Shown here: piece by piece, positions 61,284-64,000 of the stretch
Numbering within the stretch: position 1 is the first letter of the stretch
Layout: each line of letters starts with the position of its first letter
From: Hoeflea_A sp965228435
GTDB lineage: Bacteria; Pseudomonadota; Alphaproteobacteria; Rhizobiales; Rhizobiaceae
Direction of reading: 5' to 3'
DNA: 64,000 bases
Assembly: GCA_965228435.1 (NCBI GenBank)
Contig: OZ245818.1
Location: 5,952,001 to 6,016,000 of the forward strand
Translations under genes and position numbers: made by a program
The notes under the pieces: model-generated
Seen by the model: only the letters and a program-made list of their open reading frames with translations
What the model was told of the DNA's origin: nothing
Database searches by the model: none

Positions 61284-63422
61284 ATGCAAATCCATCAACA
61301 TGCTATTGCATTGCTGTTGATCACCTTCGGCCTCATAGTCGCCGATGGGTCGGCAGTCGCCTCGATGTCACCTGCCTTCAAATCCGATGCCGTGGAGGCC
61401 CGTCTGGTAACGGTGCAAAACGGCATACCGGAAGATGCAGAAACTCTTTCAGCGGCCTTACATCTGAAGCTTGAACCCGGCTGGAAGACCTATTGGCGCT
61501 CCCCAGGTGAGGTGGGGATAGCTCCTTCGATCGATTGGTCGGGATCGTTGAATGTATCGGACGTCAACTTTTTTTGGCCAGCGCCAACACGGTTTCGCGC
61601 GTTCGGGATTGAGAACTTTGGCTATGAAAAGGAAGTGGCCTTTCCGCTTCAAATCGTGCTCGCCGATCCTGGTGCTCCCGTGGCGATGCGTGCCAAGGTC
61701 AACCTGTTGGTGTGCTCGACCATATGTGTCCCGAAGACCTTTGAACTGGCTTTGACGCTCGGTCCTGACGATGGCATTGATACTGAAGTTGCCGAATTGC
61801 TCGGAATTTACACAAGCCGGATTCCTGACGACGGCGTAAAGTCGAAATTCACCTTCGAGTCAGCGGCATTTTCACAGGACAAGAGCTTATTAACAATCAC
61901 GGCTCGTGCCGGCGAGGCGTTTCGAAGTCCTGATATCTTCCCTGAAATGGGAAAAGGAGCTTCCTTCGGAGCTCCTGATATTCGGCTCGGAGACGATGGT
62001 CGGTTGCTTTGGGCCAGACTTGTGGTTCTTGCTCCCCCAAATGAAGATGCTGATCTGACAATAACGCTCGTTGACGGTGAGCGCGCTGCGACCATGCCTG
62101 CACAATTGTCTCAAGAAGAAACGCCACCGCCCTATCTTCGAGCTGGCTCATCGCGCGGCTTCGCCGTAACTGTCGGCATTGTGTTTGCTGCTTTTTTAGG
62201 TGGGCTAATCTTGAACGCGATGCCGTGCGTACTTCCGGTTCTGTCAATAAAACTGAACTCCGTGATCAAGGCGGGTTCCCAGTCACGACAGCGCGTTCGG
62301 GGCGGGTTTTTGATGTCGGCTGCCGGAGTCTTGGTATTCATGTGGCTTCTCGCAGGTGTCCTAATCGGAGCCAAGGCGGCGGGAGTAAGCGTCGGCTGGG
62401 GCCTGCAATTTCAAAATCCAGTTTTTCTCGCAGTGATGATTGCAATCCTCACGGTTTTCGCGGCCAATCTGGTGGGATTGTTCGAGATCACGATTCCGGC
62501 GGGGATACAAAAAATGCTTGCGCGTGGCGGCGATAGTGACGGATATGCCGGGGATTTCGCGACAGGCGCATTTGCAGCGGTCTTGGCAACGCCGTGTTCT
62601 GCGCCGTTTTTGGGAACTGCAGTAGCATTTGCACTCACGGGAAGTCCTGCAACAGTTTTGTTGATCTTTTCCGCGCTCGGCGTGGGATTGGCCCTGCCTT
62701 ACATTTTGATCGCCGCAATGCCATCGCTTGTTCGCGCGATCCCGAAGCCCGGACCATGGATGATGGCCATCAAAGCCGTATTGGGTTTGGCATTGGCGGG
62801 CACGGTGGTTTGGCTGATCTGGGTGTTGGTCGGCGTTGCGTCAACGCCTATTGCAGCCATTGTCGTGGGCGTTGTGTCGCTCGCCGTGGCGATGCTGAGT
62901 ATGGGTCAACGGGTTTTACCTCATGCAGTGCGTTCAACTGGCCTGGTAGCGGTCGCCGCGGCAATTATCGCCGTGCCCTTGTCGTTCTCCCCGGTAGGTA
63001 AAGCATCAAATGGCGGCGAAACCCGAGAGGTGAATGCGGACCAACTGGTTTCCTGGCGTCCGTTCGAGCGTGCTTCTGTCGGACGCCTGGTGTCTGAGGG
63101 AAAAACCGTATTTGTCGACGTAACCGCTGATTGGTGCATTACCTGTAAAGCCAACAAGGCGCTTGTGCTCGAGCGTGAATCCGTTGCGGAGGTGCTCAAC
63201 GAACCAGATGTCATCGCAATGGTTGCAGATTGGACCCGGCCTGATGAAAAGATTGCGCGTTATTTACAATCCCATGACCGATTTGGCATTCCGTTCAACA
63301 TCGTTTATGGCCCGAATGCGCCCGAGGGAATCGTACTCGGTGAAATTTTGACGGTTTCAGATGTCTTGAATGCTCTGGACCGGGCGCGTGCTGCGCCCTC
63401 GCGAACGGTAGAGAAACCCTAG
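61284..63422 (+). CDS. scsB: ScsB/DsbD-like membrane thiol reductase
   Basis: A 712-residue DsbD-type electron conduit. It has a signal peptide, a long periplasmic N-terminal domain with the Cys pair in LLVCSTICVPK, a membrane core with cysteines in NAMPCVLPVL and ATPCSAPFLG, and a C-terminal thioredoxin-like domain with WCITCK. It passes electrons from the cytoplasm to ScsC. The start at 61284 begins a proper signal peptide; starts to 61170 precede the promoter. It is divergent from scsC. Confidence 0.92.
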   Translation: MQIHQHAIALLLITFGLIVADGSAVASMSPAFKSDAVEARLVTVQNGIPEDAETLSAALHLKLEPGWKTYWRSPGEVGIAPSIDWSGSLNVSDVNFFWPAPTRFRAFGIENFGYEKEVAFPLQIVLADPGAPVAMRAKVNLLVCSTICVPKTFELALTLGPDDGIDTEVAELLGIYTSRIPDDGVKSKFTFESAAFSQDKSLLTITARAGEAFRSPDIFPEMGKGASFGAPDIRLGDDGRLLWARLVVLAPPNEDADLTITLVDGERAATMPAQLSQEETPPPYLRAGSSRGFAVTVGIVFAAFLGGLILNAMPCVLPVLSIKLNSVIKAGSQSRQRVRGGFLMSAAGVLVFMWLLAGVLIGAKAAGVSVGWGLQFQNPVFLAVMIAILTVFAANLVGLFEITIPAGIQKMLARGGDSDGYAGDFATGAFAAVLATPCSAPFLGTAVAFALTGSPATVLLIFSALGVGLALPYILIAAMPSLVRAIPKPGPWMMAIKAVLGLALAGTVVWLIWVLVGVASTPIAAIVVGVVSLAVAMLSMGQRVLPHAVRSTGLVAVAAAIIAVPLSFSPVGKASNGGETREVNADQLVSWRPFERASVGRLVSEGKTVFVDVTADWCITCKANKALVLERESVAEVLNEPDVIAMVADWTRPDEKIARYLQSHDRFGIPFNIVYGPNAPEGIVLGEILTVSDVLNALDRARAAPSRTVEKP

Positions 63423-63434
63423 GCCGCGGGGGCC

Positions 63435-63468
63435 ACTTTCAATGATACAGCCCTCACGCATTGAAAGT
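63435..63468 (+). repeat. Inverted repeat after scsB
   Basis: ACTTTCAATG (63435-63444) and CATTGAAAGT (63459-63468) form a perfect 10-bp stem with a 14-base loop, 12 bases after the scsB stop. No T-tract follows, so it may be a weak terminator or a stabilising hairpin between the convergent scsB and ccmI. Confidence 0.5.
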
Positions 63469-63513
63469 TCGATCAAGGTGGAAGACCAGCAGGCGTGCAG
63501 GCTGGCCGGGTCG

Positions 63514-64000
63514 TCAGCTTTTAAGTTTGCTTATGCCGTCGCTGACAATGCGACGCCGCTCATCATTGGCCGGTAGAGGAGCAAGAAGCTTTTCTGCAGA
63601 CCTGTAGGCGTCCAATGCTTTCGATTTGTCGCCAAGAACCGTGTAAGCGCGAGCCAACCGCAGCCAGCCGTCGAGATCCCCCGGTTCATGTTCAAGCCGC
63701 CTAGCTAGTCTTTCGACCATCGACTGAACGAAAGCCTGACGGTCCTCTGGGCTCATTTCGCTGGCGGCTTCGACATCCGACGCTGTCGGTCCCGGCGTAT
63801 TCAAACGCGCGACAGGTCCGAGCTGGATCGGTGGCTCTCCGATTGCAGCCGCGATCCGGTTCGCCTGCGCCAGCAGTGTGGGCATCCATTGCGCAAAGGA
63901 ATTCTCGCGTTCCAGCCTTTCCTTCAACATGTCGAACGCTCGCCTTTGTGCTCCGGACTGATCAAGTGCCAAGGCCTTGTAATAGGTACCAGCCACATTG
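63514..64000 (-). CDS. ccmI: Cytochrome c biogenesis protein CcmI/CycH (C-terminal part, runs off right edge)
   Basis: The C-terminal 160 or so residues of a TPR protein: MSPEDRQAFVQSMVERLARRL followed by GDLDGWLRLARAYTVLGDKSKALDAYRSAEKLLA, characteristic of CcmI/CycH, which holds apocytochrome c for haem attachment. The reading frame is open to the window edge. It converges on scsB. It is a core gene and suggests the accessory region ends near here. It also shows that the cell makes c-type cytochromes, as the di-heme protein at 9176 needs. Confidence 0.85.
   Translation of the reverse strand, partial: NVAGTYYKALALDQSGAQRRAFDMLKERLERENSFAQWMPTLLAQANRIAAAIGEPPIQLGPVARLNTPGPTASDVEAASEMSPEDRQAFVQSMVERLARRLEHEPGDLDGWLRLARAYTVLGDKSKALDAYRSAEKLLAPLPANDERRRIVSDGISKLKS

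Noticed and set aside
1..64000. Insertion sequences, integrases, tRNA or rRNA genes, CRISPR arrays
   Set aside because: I looked for transposase or integrase motifs, tRNA-like cloverleaves and regularly spaced repeats and saw none.

Overview
The window reads as a heavy-metal resistance and envelope-stress region of an alphaproteobacterium, most likely a Hyphomicrobiales (rhizobial-type) species. The reasons are the protein styles: bacterial transglutaminase-like cysteine peptidases, short YkuD L,D-transpeptidases, a SleB hydrolase, a rhizobial-type mer operon whose MerA lacks the N-terminal HMA domain, and a CcmI/CycH protein at the right edge. No integrase, transposase, rRNA, tRNA or CRISPR was found. 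Several genes are duplicated and one copy of a pair has decayed, as expected of an accessory island.

Layout, left to right. 0-3 kb: a partial MerR regulator divergent from an isoprenylcysteine-methyltransferase-like / CDF-like / methyltransferase-like operon, then DedA. 3-5 kb: a CcdA-like plus MFS pair. 5-8.6 kb: a mer operon (merT, merP, a small CC membrane protein, merF, merA, an unknown membrane protein) divergent from merR across a textbook MerR operator. 9.1-13.6 kb: a Fur-box-like site followed by a di-heme peroxidase-like cytochrome and a complete PhnD/PhnC/PhnE-type ABC transporter, a combination I do not recognise as a described system. 13.6-31 kb: SCO, two transglutaminase-like proteases, three L,D-transpeptidases, a MerR regulator, DsbB/DsbA-like/PCuAC, a frameshifted Zn/Cd/Pb-type P-type ATPase, small periplasmic Cys proteins, a DUF1624 membrane protein and a SleB hydrolase. 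31-35.5 kb: lgt, a 54-residue Cys-rich peptide, a YVTN propeller, small membrane proteins, a SAM methyltransferase. 35.6-37.5 kb: a decayed second copy of the CcdA/MFS pair. 37.8-43 kb: ParDE, a CorE-like ECF sigma factor, EamA permease, a two-TM ion channel, PPK2. 43-57 kb: two Cu-type P1B ATPases, CueR, another MerR protein, PCuAC-like proteins, a cyclase-like protein and a CDF transporter. 57.8-63.4 kb: a YHS / DUF5676 / DUF2933 / methyltransferase / Met-rich protein operon and divergent scsC and scsB. 63.5 kb to the edge: ccmI.

Regulation is the unifying theme. Two kinds of 19-bp-spacer MerR-family promoters recur. One has -35 TTGAAC/G and a CTACAG/CTAGAG-like dyad and sits before the methyltransferase-CDF operon, SCO, dsbB, the Zn/Cd/Pb ATPase and a DUF1624 gene. 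It probably answers to a divalent-metal MerR protein, since both candidate regulators carry the N-terminal-side cysteine typical of divalent sensors. The other has -35 TTGACC and a CTTCC/GGAAG-like dyad and sits before lgt, a Cu ATPase, scsB and perhaps the CcdA-like gene, fitting CueR. The genes would together export or reduce metals, chaperone copper, and repair oxidised thiols and the cell wall. These functional links are inference from sequence; I ran no searches.
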